A DNA stretch of 64,000 nt from Candidatus Thorarchaeota archaeon (GCA_004524445.1 SDNP01000001.1:98460-162459), one strand, 5' to 3'. Shown: positions 25,552-34,493, counted from the stretch's first letter. Notes: generated by a model from the sequence alone, not told the origin. A program made the numbers and translations.

Positions 25552-26694
25552 ATGGCTGAAACTGATGATCTGTTAGGGGCCAAACCCATTGTCATAGATA
25601 ATGGAACTGGCCTTAGCAAAAACGGATATGCCGGCGAAGATCAGCCACGAAGTGTCTGGCCTACGCTCATTGGATACCCAAGATATGAGAGTATAATGAC
25701 CGACGTGGACCACTATACAAGAGACTATTACATCGGAGAGGAAGCAATTAACCTCCGCGGTGTGCTACGTCTGGTATATCCCATAACCCATGGTGTGATT
25801 GAAGACTGGGACGCAATTGAAAAAATCTGGTCATACACCTTCTACAATGACTTGAAGGTGGATCCAAGTGAGAACCCAGTTCTCCTCACTGAAGCACCAT
25901 TCAACCCGCGAGAAAACCGAGAACGCATGGCATCTGTCATGTTCGACAATTTTGGTGTACCTGCAGTGTATGTTGCCACACAGGCAGTCCTGTCACTGTA
26001 TGCATCCGGAAGGACCACTGGTCTGGTCATTGACTCCGGAGACGGTGTGACCCACATTGTACCTATTTATGAGGGCTTTGCAATCACACACGCAATCCGA
26101 AGAATTGACTTGGCTGGAAGAGACATAACCGAGTATCTGCGTAGACTGCTCAGGCAGCGAGGCTACTCCTTCGTGAGCGGCGCAGAAAAAGAGATTGTTA
26201 GAGATATCAAAGAGAAGAGATGCTACGTTGCAATTGATCCTGAGAAGGAACGTGCAGTAGCTGACAAGGCTGGTGTTGACAAACCCTACATGCTACCAGA
26301 TGGTGAAACCATCATGATTGGTGCAGAGAGGTTCCAGGCACCTGAGCTGTTCTTCAATCCAAGTGCGATTGGTCTTGACACGATACCTCTTGACGATCAC
26401 ATCGTTGAGGCAATCAAGGCATGCGACGTCGACTTGCGACGTGACCTCTATGCCAACATCGTTCTGTCCGGTGGCTCAACTATGTTCGATGGACTGAAGC
26501 AGAGACTCCAGAAGGAGATCACTGAACTGGTACCTGAGAACATCGAGGTCCGCATCATCGCTCCCCCCGAGAGACAATACTCTGTCTGGATTGGCGGAAG
26601 TATTCTTGCTTCACTCAAGACGTTCCAGAAGATGTGGGTTTCACGCAAGGAGTTCGAAGAAGCAGGACCAGAAGTTATCCATCGTTGTATATAG
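25552..26694 (+). CDS. Actin (Asgard lokiactin-type)
   Basis: A 380-residue actin, close to the eukaryotic length of 375. Nucleotide-binding motifs are all present: phosphate 1 loop VIDNGTGLSKNGYAG (about 15-29), the connect/phosphate 2 region LVIDSGDGVTHIVPIYEG (about 158-175) and the adenosine loop NIVLSGGSTMFDGL (about 304-317). TEAPFNPRENRERM, IRRIDLAGRDITEYL and ERQYSVWIGGSILASL are near-signature actin segments. Such proteins form filaments controlled by profilin and gelsolin homologues in Asgard archaea. It is monocistronic, and no profilin or gelsolin gene is in the window. Confidence 0.97.
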   Translation: MAETDDLLGAKPIVIDNGTGLSKNGYAGEDQPRSVWPTLIGYPRYESIMTDVDHYTRDYYIGEEAINLRGVLRLVYPITHGVIEDWDAIEKIWSYTFYNDLKVDPSENPVLLTEAPFNPRENRERMASVMFDNFGVPAVYVATQAVLSLYASGRTTGLVIDSGDGVTHIVPIYEGFAITHAIRRIDLAGRDITEYLRRLLRQRGYSFVSGAEKEIVRDIKEKRCYVAIDPEKERAVADKAGVDKPYMLPDGETIMIGAERFQAPELFFNPSAIGLDTIPLDDHIVEAIKACDVDLRRDLYANIVLSGGSTMFDGLKQRLQKEITELVPENIEVRIIAPPERQYSVWIGGSILASLKTFQKMWVSRKEFEEAGPEVIHRCI

Positions 26695-26820
26695 AACTCG
26701 CAAACAAGTTCATGAAGGATGGGCTGCACTGCCCACCTTCACTTTCCATTTTTCCATGATTCTTCACAAACTCATAGATTCTACTGACTTAAGAGGAAAC
26801 AATCAATCTGATGAAGTAGA

Positions 26821-27342
26821 TTAGACGTTCTGGTTCGCCGGTATGAATCTCTTAGCACAGTTCTGACAATCAACCGATCCATCTTCATGCAGATCTCTCT
26901 TTTCGTAACTATAGACGGCACCGCAATGTGGACATTTTTTCGCTGTGTATGAATATTCTTTTTGCGGATATCTTTTCACCGAATATGCATAATCTCTTTC
27001 TCTGAATTTCCAATCCCATCCGCCCTCAGTAGCCAACTCCCCGAATTTCTCTTTGAACGTGCTTACCGCAGCCCCATATGAACCCCAAGTTAAATGCAAG
27101 AGTCCCGAGCCCCCTCCTGCTGGAATGACTTCCAAACTACATTCATTATTCTCAATGGCATGCTCAAGTACAATAAGAATGACCTGCTCATTCATTGTCC
27201 GGTAGACTAATTCATCCTCAAGAAACACTCCATAAACATACTCAGGGGTTTTCCACGTTCGCTTAATCACGCCTCCATAATGCTTGCGCAAGAATGAAAC
27301 CAGAGTATCGATATCCAGATTTTTGATATCAAATATAGCCAC
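26821..27342 (-). CDS. Uncharacterised protein with C-terminal zinc ribbon
   Basis: A 173-residue protein. The last 45 residues form a zinc ribbon with two Cys pairs (KKCPHCGAVYSYEKRDLHED, then VDCQNCAKRF). The first 125 residues form an alpha/beta domain I do not recognise, with a Gly-rich strand pair (VIPAGGGSGLLHLTWG). The start is GTG at 27342, one base after the stop of the upstream beta-propeller gene, with GAGAGGGG as ribosome-binding site. The two are therefore one transcription unit, convergent with actin. Confidence 0.75.
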   Translation of the reverse strand: MAIFDIKNLDIDTLVSFLRKHYGGVIKRTWKTPEYVYGVFLEDELVYRTMNEQVILIVLEHAIENNECSLEVIPAGGGSGLLHLTWGSYGAAVSTFKEKFGELATEGGWDWKFRERDYAYSVKRYPQKEYSYTAKKCPHCGAVYSYEKRDLHEDGSVDCQNCAKRFIPANQNV

Positions 27343-27343
27343 T

Positions 27344-28978
27344 TCATGTCCCCTCTCTTTTCTTCATTATCACAAGGCCAGTTAGTGATGCTGCGCTTAC
27401 TACTACAGCAACCTGGATCCATTTGAAGTTCAACAGAGTCAGCTCATGGCATGAAACAGCCGAATCTAACGGGTCAAACCCATGATAGAACTCCCATGCA
27501 TCCGAAATCAAATCGCCATCAGAATCCTTCATTGATGCGTTTGTGCCAATGCTCACTTCTAACACATCAGCCAGTCCATCAAGATCCGCATCAGTATCGG
27601 ATAGGCAGTGTGTATGAGAATAATCGGTAGCTCCACCCTGAGGACTCCAGTATAGGCAACTGCCTGAAGACGATGGCTCAACCGCATAGAGATTAAGTGA
27701 CCCATAACCAGAAACGACAAAGTCAAGCTCGCCGTTATTATTGACATCTCCTATTGCATGAATGAACTGTCCTAGTACTCCCTCTGAATGCATATAGCGT
27801 GACCATTGGTTAGAACCATCCTCTCCATTTATGGCTGCTATTTTTGAGTCATCACTGAGCATAAGAATTTCATTTCTTACATCGTGGTCAAAATCACCAA
27901 GGCTAAGCTGACGGATTTCTCCAAACCTCCACGTATCATAGGTCCATAATTTTGTTCCATCGTTTGCCTGAATTGAACACAAATAATCCCTGCCCTCTTG
28001 AAATACGATTTCTAGCTGCCCATCCCCATCAAGGTCTCCTATGGCGGGAGCATTTTCAAGAGTCTTGACCTCAGAATCTCTGAGATATGACCACAACACA
28101 GATCCATCTGCACCATTCAGTGCTGCTACTTCCCAGCATGTCTTCACGATAACTTCGTTTTTGTCATCCCCGTTGATGTCGCCGATTACTGGCGCTGAAA
28201 TCGAAATCCAATGATAACCATGCGACCAATGATGCAGCCAGAGAGGTGTTTGATTACCAGGTCGAATCGCGTATGTATAATCGTTCTCACAGCAGACAAC
28301 TATTTCTCGCCCGATTTGGCTATCAATGTCGCCTACTGCGACTGAGTGATGAATGTCGACTTTCAAGCTCATGGTCCACAGCGGTCGACCTGTTGTACCG
28401 TTGAGGATCAGAATTCTTCCATCTCTCGACGGAAAGACCACCTCCATATCCGAATCACCCATCACGTCAGTAATAGTGGGGGCAATCCAGGGTCTTGTTT
28501 GAACCAATCCATCTCTATGGTACCACAGAACGCTCCCATTGCCCTTGAAAGCGAAGATGCCTTTTCCTTCTACTGCAATAACAAATTCAGGAGTATCGTC
28601 TGTATCTAGCGTGCCAAGGGCGATCTCAGAGGTATCCGCCCCCTCAATTTCCTGAAACCACTTGCTCTCTCCTGTGCTTCCTCTCCGGACAACAATACGG
28701 GTCAAATCATCATTCCAAACATTCTCTGAGCATATAACCTCAGTTTCCAAATCTGCATCCACATTCGCAATTGCAATAGAAAAGGCCGAGCTTTCGGGAA
28801 ACGTATTATTGGTTTTCCAAAGCAATTCTGGTCGATCTCTGACAGTCGAATCCCAGTGAGGGCCCTTTGGCCACCATGCAATAATGAAAGGTGTTATGAT
28901 TATAATGAAAACAAGAATAAGACAGACTCTTCCACATGTGAATTCAGGTTTTTTCAGCCTCAATGAAGCTATCCCCAT
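27344..28978 (-). CDS. Secreted/membrane-anchored beta-propeller protein
   Basis: A 544-residue extracellular protein. It has an N-terminal signal/anchor (about 17-35, VCLILVFIIIITPFIIAWW) followed by seven or eight PQQ/FG-GAP-like blades (e.g. NVDADLETEVICSENVW, TDVMGDSDMEVVFPS, IGDINGDDKNEVIVK, IGDLDGDGQLEIVFQ). Then comes an Asp-rich calcium-binding segment like thrombospondin type 3 (DTDADLDGLADVLEVSIGTN). A C-terminal membrane helix (WIQVAVVVSAASLTGLVIM) ends in a basic tail. The layout indicates a cell-surface binding or adhesion protein. Confidence 0.85.
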   Translation of the reverse strand: MGIASLRLKKPEFTCGRVCLILVFIIIITPFIIAWWPKGPHWDSTVRDRPELLWKTNNTFPESSAFSIAIANVDADLETEVICSENVWNDDLTRIVVRRGSTGESKWFQEIEGADTSEIALGTLDTDDTPEFVIAVEGKGIFAFKGNGSVLWYHRDGLVQTRPWIAPTITDVMGDSDMEVVFPSRDGRILILNGTTGRPLWTMSLKVDIHHSVAVGDIDSQIGREIVVCCENDYTYAIRPGNQTPLWLHHWSHGYHWISISAPVIGDINGDDKNEVIVKTCWEVAALNGADGSVLWSYLRDSEVKTLENAPAIGDLDGDGQLEIVFQEGRDYLCSIQANDGTKLWTYDTWRFGEIRQLSLGDFDHDVRNEILMLSDDSKIAAINGEDGSNQWSRYMHSEGVLGQFIHAIGDVNNNGELDFVVSGYGSLNLYAVEPSSSGSCLYWSPQGGATDYSHTHCLSDTDADLDGLADVLEVSIGTNASMKDSDGDLISDAWEFYHGFDPLDSAVSCHELTLLNFKWIQVAVVVSAASLTGLVIMKKREGT

Positions 28979-29002
28979 CTGCTACAAGCTTATCTAGACG
29001 TA

Positions 29003-29503
29003 TTAAGATTGCGAGTGGCTGGTGTCCGTTTCTTCATTCCATAGTCCCTTAGCCTTGCGAGGCGGAAGGAGTACAAGAAACAGGAGTCCTGTGATAAAGA
29101 GGAGTGGAACAGGGATGTTATACCATCCTATAGAACTTGGGTATAGGATATTTGAAAAGAAGAAGAACTGGAATGTCCAAAGCTCACTGACAATGCCCAC
29201 GGCAACTGCACGTTCTCTGTCAGTCCTTTTCTTGTAACATCTATAGATTTCATATACAAACAAGAGCCGAAAGACACTGCCAACTGTATTGTTGATTATT
29301 CCATATGGCCACCACAAAATCGTAGGTAACACATTCGATGTGTGAATCCAAAGCAACGCATATGCTTTCAGAACATAGATTTGGTCAAAAGGCTCAAATG
29401 TGTAACTCAATGCATAGGGCGTCATCATAGCAACAGCTAATGAAACCGCAGCAGGAACGAGATTCCGGATTTTTTCCTGGCTAATTGAATCTAGCATTCT
29501 CAT
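29003..29503 (-). CDS. Small multi-pass membrane protein
   Basis: A 166-residue protein with four predicted membrane segments (about 14-32, 45-75 broken, 100-125 and 130-150), no catalytic motif, and a charged region in the middle (YKKRTDRERAVAVGIVS). The layout is shared with the neighbouring 29719-30171 gene (segment RRQTIAIGVLS there), which suggests distant paralogues. Function is unknown. ATG 29503 or GTG 29506 is the start, with GAAGGG upstream. Confidence 0.65.
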   Translation of the reverse strand: MRMLDSISQEKIRNLVPAAVSLAVAMMTPYALSYTFEPFDQIYVLKAYALLWIHTSNVLPTILWWPYGIINNTVGSVFRLLFVYEIYRCYKKRTDRERAVAVGIVSELWTFQFFFFSNILYPSSIGWYNIPVPLLFITGLLFLVLLPPRKAKGLWNEETDTSHSQS

Positions 29504-29718
29504 CACCCTTCAATCCACTACAGATGCAATCAGATATTCTCGATATTTGAATACTATGACGATTGGTTTCTGAAACCTCTCTTTATCGTAGCGTGTGGAT
29601 TTGAACTAACTCCACCATCGATTCATTAGAACATGTGTTCCAACTCTTCAATATAGGCTCTCAGTTTGGAGCGGTGTTTTCCTGACCTTAAGAATCTTGA
29701 AACGTCTTTCCTGAGCAG

Positions 29719-30171
29719 CTACCAAGGTCTCTCAGAGTCATCATAGGGTCGGAAATGGAGGAGCAACATGGCAACAGCAAAAAAGGCAGGAATGGGATAT
29801 AGGAGATCGGAGAAACCAGAGGGCTGCACCAATTGAAGTAAGAATGAGTATGAGGACAATGTAATTGCAGGCATAATAGATAGAACGCCTATTGCGATTG
29901 TCTGTCTTCTAGAAACGTAGCCAGAGTAGTATCTAATCATCCAAAATGCGAGCAACAATCTCGGTATCCAATATGAACCATAGATAAGAAGGTCTGACCA
30001 TTCAATCAACGTGAATCCAGTGAAATAGAATGAACTAATAAACGTCCAAAATGACCATCGAATGATATGGTTGGCTGACCCCAATCCGACTGTCTGTTCA
30101 TATCCATATGGGAGAAGAACGGCACCCAATAGCATAACTAGAGATACTAAAATCGGACGAAATCCATCCAT
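29719..30171 (-). CDS. Small multi-pass membrane protein, probable paralogue of previous
   Basis: A roughly 150-residue protein with four hydrophobic segments (PILVSLVMLLGAVLLPYGY, WSFWTFISSFYFTGFTLI, IPRLLLAFWMIRYYSGYV and LYPIPAFFAVAMLLLHF). It has the central RRQTIAIGVLSIMPAITL loop-helix, resembling DRERAVAVGIVSELW of the adjacent gene. No known family is recognised. ATG 30171 is the likely start (TTG 30183 is in frame). It is in the same direction as the surface propeller gene, so an export or anchoring role is conceivable but unproven. Confidence 0.6.
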   Translation of the reverse strand: MDGFRPILVSLVMLLGAVLLPYGYEQTVGLGSANHIIRWSFWTFISSFYFTGFTLIEWSDLLIYGSYWIPRLLLAFWMIRYYSGYVSRRQTIAIGVLSIMPAITLSSYSFLLQLVQPSGFSDLLYPIPAFFAVAMLLLHFRPYDDSERPW

Positions 30172-30360
30172 GGTGCGACTCAATAATATCAGACTCCAGA
30201 ATGGTAACTGAAGAGATATGAAATAAGTATTCTAATCATAGCAAGGTGTACTTACAAATGGAATATCTGCTCTCGAATCTCTGCGATCGATGAATTGATT
30301 GCAAGGCAGTTTCAAGAAGATTGATATCCAATTGAGTGATACGGTACGGTCGATTACATA

Positions 30361-30861
30361 ATGGCATATGATCAGACGAATCGTTTTAGTCCGCCTGAAT
30401 ACGGACTGCTGCCAGAAGAAACTGTTCTATGGCAACAATCTGGAGGTACGCCCTTCATGATTTTCTATTGTGGGGTGTGTCTCCCGTTATCGAGTGTATT
30501 CATAATTCCCTTCATTGCTGCATACATCGGGGAAACAATCGCATCAGGATACGCGCTCTTTTCTCTGATGATCCTACTGTATACGGTTGCAAGGTATATC
30601 AACATTCGAAGAACACAATACTACCTGACTACAAACAGGATTATTGAAACACGTGGAGGACGAATCGTAGAAGAGATATCCAGAGAGTCTCTTAGGGAGA
30701 GAAACCCACGCGAGTTCTTTCAGGCTAAAGAAGATTACGGGTCCGGTGGAGGTGCAATATACAGAATACGATTCTACAATATTGAATTGGGCAAGCTAAT
30801 CGAGTTTCATGGAATTCGGGACTGGGACTTGGAAAAGATTCGGAAGATAATGCAGCTCTAG
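30361..30861 (+). CDS. Membrane protein with bacterial PH-like domain
   Basis: A 166-residue protein. Two adjacent membrane helices (about 30-75) precede a bPH2-type domain, recognisable by RRTQYYLTTNRIIETRGGRI and IYRIRFYNIELGKLIEFHGI. The domain faces the cytoplasm by the positive-inside rule. Proteins of this type are membrane scaffold or stress proteins with unknown ligands. An ATG start follows a short A/T-rich leader. Confidence 0.75.
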   Translation: MAYDQTNRFSPPEYGLLPEETVLWQQSGGTPFMIFYCGVCLPLSSVFIIPFIAAYIGETIASGYALFSLMILLYTVARYINIRRTQYYLTTNRIIETRGGRIVEEISRESLRERNPREFFQAKEDYGSGGGAIYRIRFYNIELGKLIEFHGIRDWDLEKIRKIMQL

Positions 30862-30945
30862 AACGGAAATAAAATGCCATTCCATTACGTTGGAAGTGCC
30901 TGATTACTATGCCAACTCTGCTATGCAAAGATGTAAGAACGGTCC

Positions 30946-31287
30946 CTATTTTTCTATATCCTTGATCTTTCTGAGAAGGGCTAGTGCATCATGGTCGCCA
31001 TGCCTTGCTCGGTAGGCCAAGATTCCCGTCCTTATGACTGCGTTTCGTTGACCATGCGGGTTGTCAGGGTCATAATGATTCACTTGAAGTTTGCAGGGAA
31101 AATCGGGGCAGACGCCACAATGAGCAATATCATTCTCATCTACGCAGCCGTAGAGTTTGCAAACGCCCCACCAGGGATGCCCCTTTGCAATATTACAGCC
31201 TGGACAGATATGATTAGAGGAACCCCCAAAGGCTGGGCAATAACTGCAGTCGTGACCACAAACTGTTAGTGTACTCACATCTCCCAT
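30946..31287 (-). CDS. DUF3795 Cys-rich protein
   Basis: A 113-residue protein with the DUF3795 pattern of Cys pairs: CGHDCSYCPAFG, CPGCNIAKGHPWWGVCKLYG, then CGVCPDFPCKLQ. Ten Cys residues suggest zinc or iron-sulfur binding. The family is common in anaerobic archaea and has no established function. The C-terminal 45 residues are helical. Confidence 0.8.
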   Translation of the reverse strand: MGDVSTLTVCGHDCSYCPAFGGSSNHICPGCNIAKGHPWWGVCKLYGCVDENDIAHCGVCPDFPCKLQVNHYDPDNPHGQRNAVIRTGILAYRARHGDHDALALLRKIKDIEK

Positions 31288-31382
31288 TGTTGTAACCTGG
31301 TCGCAATCCTATCTTCCATCTATATTGTTTGTCCTCGTAGCAAGATTATCCTTACAATATTGACAATCTGTAATTTAGCTAA

Positions 31383-31424
31383 GGTATCAAAAATTGGATT
31401 CTTCTATGATACCAAGAATCCAAT
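31383..31424. repeat. Two interlocked inverted repeats
   Basis: Stem A pairs GGTATCA (31383-31389) with TGATACC (31407-31413). Stem B pairs ATTGGATTCTT (31393-31403) with AAGAATCCAAT (31414-31424). The arms interleave in the order A-B-A'-B'. As RNA they would form mutually exclusive hairpins or a constrained pseudoknot. All pairs are Watson-Crick. Confidence 0.75.
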
Positions 31425-31614
31425 CATATAGACCGGTCAAATCAAAGCAGTATGAACTACCAATCGCCCTCTCTACCTTTTCATCTCTTTTTCATGTTGC
31501 TCCATTTCTCAGATTATATCTAGGTCTTTGGGAAAGGGGTCAAAAAATGTCTGCGATTGTAGGTACTCGTTCTCAAATCTAGCACCCCAATTCTGAGTAG
31601 TTCACGCACTAGTG

Positions 31615-31746
31615 TTAGGATAGCCTTTCCACCAGCACCTGCAGAATCCCAAACAGTTGCTGGAATATATCCTGGGCCTTGAGAATTTTCTCATCGCTTG
31701 TCCACCATGGATTGTCACAGTCCTCTCTTTTAATCCTTGATTTCAT
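31615..31746 (-). CDS. Possible 43-aa ORF
   Basis: ATG to TAA encodes a 43-residue peptide with a plausible amphipathic C-terminal helix (KAQDIFQQLFGILQVLVERL). A TATA-like ATATAAT lies just upstream on the minus strand. A second frame through the same DNA (WDSAGAGGKAILTLVRELLR) also looks protein-like. The region may therefore be the relic of a longer frameshifted gene. Confidence 0.3.
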   Translation of the reverse strand: MKSRIKREDCDNPWWTSDEKILKAQDIFQQLFGILQVLVERLS

Positions 31747-31784
31747 ATATCTATTATATTGTAGTTCTAAGTTCCAATATGATG

Positions 31785-31800
31785 GATAACAGCTGTTATC
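31785..31800. promoter_or_regulatory. 16-bp perfect palindrome upstream of mobA-like gene
   Basis: GATAACAGCTGTTATC is perfectly symmetrical and lies 53 bp before the ATG of the MobA-like gene, next to an A/T-rich block. This is the layout of an operator for a dimeric regulator. No candidate regulator is identified. Confidence 0.5.
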
Positions 31801-31852
31801 AATGAAGTCGACTGGATATATGCAACCGAAATTGCGATGAGAGCTGAAGAGA

Positions 31853-32461
31853 ATGAAGGTACATAATCTGACAGTTGCTATTCTGGCAGGAGGCGACTCA
31901 AGTCGGTTTGGTAGCTATAAGGCAATGGCAGACTACAGGGGGAAACCATTATTGGCTCATATGATTAAAATCGGGAAGAGATTATCCAGTGACGTGATGA
32001 TTGTAGTATCTAATCCTACTCAGGAGCATATGGTTGAGGAACTGAATCCGGACATAAATGTGGTGACAGATCCGGAAGGGGGCCCTCGGAGTGCCCTTTA
32101 TGGAGCGGTTACTGCCTTCGAATACGCCTCGAGTGACTATACTCTACTTCTTCCAGCGGACTCTCCGAAGGCCAATACTGACCTTTTGATAACTCTGGCT
32201 CAAATGAAAGAAGGACACGGTGCTGTTGTACCATCCTGGCCTAATGGTTACGTGGAACCCCTCCATTCAGTATATTTGTCAGAACATGCCTATGTCAACG
32301 GTTTGAAAGCCTTAGATAGTGAGTCTCTAAAAATGCAGAATCTCCTCTCTCTCCTCAGAAACGTCATTTATGTTTCGACTGAAGTATTGAAGCAATTTGA
32401 CCCCAAACTGGAAACCTTTGATAATGTCAATTCTCCATCTGATCTTCGAAGGTTGAAGTGA
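31853..32461 (+). CDS. mobA: MobA-like molybdenum cofactor nucleotidyltransferase
   Basis: A 202-residue NTP-transferase fold enzyme. The nucleotide loop is VAILAGGDSSRFGSYKAMAD (about 8-27), with the metal-binding LLLPADSPKAN and family segments DPEGGPRSALYGAV and GYVEPLHSVYLS. MobA attaches GMP to molybdopterin; close relatives include MocA and CofC-like enzymes. It is convergent with hypD, which would fit redox-enzyme maturation. The gene symbol is by family similarity. Confidence 0.75.
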   Translation: MKVHNLTVAILAGGDSSRFGSYKAMADYRGKPLLAHMIKIGKRLSSDVMIVVSNPTQEHMVEELNPDINVVTDPEGGPRSALYGAVTAFEYASSDYTLLLPADSPKANTDLLITLAQMKEGHGAVVPSWPNGYVEPLHSVYLSEHAYVNGLKALDSESLKMQNLLSLLRNVIYVSTEVLKQFDPKLETFDNVNSPSDLRRLK

Positions 32462-32481
32462 CTCTTCAATGGATAGAAACT

Positions 32482-33567
32482 CTACCTATATAATCCACCA
32501 CTTTCATGACGAATTCTGCAGGTTCCTTCATGACCTACCATGCAAGGTCCGTAAGGGTCACTAGGAGTGCATCTTTTTCCAAAGAGGGCACATTCCGTTG
32601 GATCAGTTATTCCCAGAATGACTTTATGACATACGCAACCCGGCAGAATATCAATCGACTTCATTGGCGGAAAATCATATTTTTTCCCCGCATCATATTT
32701 ACTATATTCCTCTCTGATGAACATCCCCGAATCTGGAATGATGCCGAGACCACGCCATGGGGCATCACCAATTGAGAATGCCTTGTTCAGCGCGTTCTGA
32801 GCTGCAATGTTGCCTTCTGGTCGAACAACACGTCGATACTCGTTTTCTGATTCTGCACGACCATCTTTGATTTGTAGTAATATCATCCGAATAGCTTCCA
32901 GCATATCCAAGGGCTCGAACCCTGCAGCAACGCAAGGAACTTTGTGGGTTTCCGCTATGGATTGAAAGGCATTAGTGCCAATTATAGCGCTAACGTGTCC
33001 TGGTGTAACGAATCCATCAACGGCAAATCCTTCCTGCTTCACCAAGAGCTCCATCGCCGGAGGAATCACTTTCAGCGAGGTCAATATACTGAAATTATCG
33101 GGTGGACTCTTAAGAAGCTCAATAGCCATTGTCGGTGCAGTAGTTTCGAAACCGACGCCAATGAAGATTACATCTCTATCCGGATTCTTTTTCGCAATTT
33201 CTACAGCGTCATTTACACCATAAACTACTCGCACATCTCCCCCCTTTGATCGTTCCTTCATCAAAGAAGAGTCCGTGGAAGGCACGCGTATCATATCGCC
33301 AAAAGTGGCTACTATATGGCCTCTTTTAACGAGTTCAACAGCTCTGTCTACATCTTCTGCGGCGCATACGCAAACTGGGCATCCGGGTCCAGCCACGAGC
33401 TGAATCTCTTTTGGCAATACTGCACGAAGCCCATGACTACTAATGGTGTCTTCGTGTGTCCCACAAACATGAACAATTCGAGTTTTCCTGCCCTGATTGA
33501 GTTCCTCTATTTCTCGTAAGAGACCTTTTGCCAAGTTGGCGCTTCTGAAATTATTGTGCTTTTGCAT
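32482..33567 (-). CDS. hypD: Hydrogenase maturation protein HypD
   Basis: A roughly 361-residue iron-sulfur protein that, with HypC, carries the Fe(CN)2CO unit for [NiFe] hydrogenase assembly. Diagnostic motifs are IVHVCGTHEDTISSHGLR, VAGPGCPVCVC, VFIGVGFETTAPTMAIELL, FVTPGHVSAIIG and DILPGCVCHKVILGITDPTE with CTPSDPYGPCMVGHEGTC. Together these give the Cys set for the 4Fe-4S cluster and redox thiols. ATG 33567 is preferred to TTG 33576. Other hyp genes are not in the window. Its presence implies an [NiFe] hydrogenase elsewhere in the genome. Confidence 0.95.
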   Translation of the reverse strand: MQKHNNFRSANLAKGLLREIEELNQGRKTRIVHVCGTHEDTISSHGLRAVLPKEIQLVAGPGCPVCVCAAEDVDRAVELVKRGHIVATFGDMIRVPSTDSSLMKERSKGGDVRVVYGVNDAVEIAKKNPDRDVIFIGVGFETTAPTMAIELLKSPPDNFSILTSLKVIPPAMELLVKQEGFAVDGFVTPGHVSAIIGTNAFQSIAETHKVPCVAAGFEPLDMLEAIRMILLQIKDGRAESENEYRRVVRPEGNIAAQNALNKAFSIGDAPWRGLGIIPDSGMFIREEYSKYDAGKKYDFPPMKSIDILPGCVCHKVILGITDPTECALFGKRCTPSDPYGPCMVGHEGTCRIRHESGGLYR

Positions 33568-33628
33568 AGGACTCAATCCGCCTTGTATATTGAAACGGCA
33601 GGGATAAACTTAGTTGAATGGGCACACT

Positions 33629-33955
33629 CTATTTGTTCGACTTGATGGCATCCAATATCACTAATGCCTCACCAATCGAAATCGAGAGCTTACTGGCAAG
33701 TTGTTTCGGACTAATTTCCGGGTTGTTCGGCAAAATATTGTCTCGGATGTATCCCGAGAGACCGGAATAAAGCGGACTTCTTCTGGCTGTTTCAACAAGG
33801 ATGTCCCACAGAGGGTGGCTTTTGAAATTCTTAATGTCAATATCCACAAGCCGTGTAGAATTCTGAGGTTGTGGCCGGGGTTCAATCTCTTGAAGGTCAT
33901 CCTTATTTTCTGTATCACAATCAGATGTATGGGCTGATAACCTATCCTGCTTCAA
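33629..33955 (-). CDS. Small protein with probable C-terminal HTH
   Basis: A 108-residue protein whose last 60 residues look like a helical bundle with a helix-turn-helix segment (SPKQLASKLSISIGEALVIL). The N-terminal 40 residues are polar and disordered. The start is TTG 33955, with no strong ribosome-binding site. It lies just upstream of hypD on the same strand (52-nt gap) and could be co-transcribed. No family is recognised. Confidence 0.55.
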   Translation of the reverse strand: MKQDRLSAHTSDCDTENKDDLQEIEPRPQPQNSTRLVDIDIKNFKSHPLWDILVETARRSPLYSGLSGYIRDNILPNNPEISPKQLASKLSISIGEALVILDAIKSNK

Positions 33956-34178
33956 TCTTGCGTCCCGTCCTTGAATCCCGGCAAAGATCTCCTTGTCGGA
34001 GCCGTCTATTGCATTGCTATCTCAGCCAATTATAAGCCTTCGGTAGAAATCATCCGCAATACAGAATTCGGCGCTGATTTTCAAGAATTTCTTCATCGAA
34101 TAAAAAATAGCCATCTTAGTAACCTTTAACAACAAAGCCCCCTTCGAAGATTCATACAAACTCGGCCATAGTGCCATT

Positions 34179-34493
34179 GTGGGGTTTGAAAAAAAGTTGC
34201 CTCGTGGCATACGAAGAATCGTTTTGGATGTACTGAAACCACACACGCCTAGACTGACAGACCTTGCGATAATGATTTCGCGGGATGAACATGTAAGCGG
34301 TGTTAACATATCAGTAAAGGAAGTTGATGCCAATACTGAATCAATAACCATCACTCTTGAGGGTGATGATCTGCAGTATGATACTGTAAAGGAGATTTTA
34401 CAAGAAGCTGGTGCGGTGGTTCATTCAATTGACCAAGTTGTTGCCGGCAAACAGCTGATTGAAGAAGTGACGTTGCAGCCTGAAAACTCCTAA
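34179..34493 (+). CDS. DUF211 protein
   Basis: A 104-residue archaeal protein of the DUF211 (COG1888) family: RGIRRIVLDVLKPHTPRLTD, VNISVKEVDANTESITITLE and YDTVKEILQEAGAVVHSIDQ. Known structures are ferredoxin-like oligomers that bind divalent metal, without a defined role. The start is GTG at 34179. Its end overlaps the convergent cyclin-like gene by four bases. Confidence 0.85.
   Translation: MGFEKKLPRGIRRIVLDVLKPHTPRLTDLAIMISRDEHVSGVNISVKEVDANTESITITLEGDDLQYDTVKEILQEAGAVVHSIDQVVAGKQLIEEVTLQPENS

Larger units (their letters stand above)
31288..31852. other. Intergenic region with inverted repeats and a possible small ORF
   Basis: This gap holds two interlocked inverted repeats (31383-31424), a 43-codon minus-strand ORF (31615-31746) and a 16-bp perfect palindrome (31785-31800). 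A 62-codon plus ORF (31394-31582) begins inside the repeats and has no support. No tRNA was found. Confidence 0.55.

Noticed and set aside
31394..31582. 62-codon plus-strand ORF
   Set aside because: Begins inside the interlocked inverted repeats and has no start signal.
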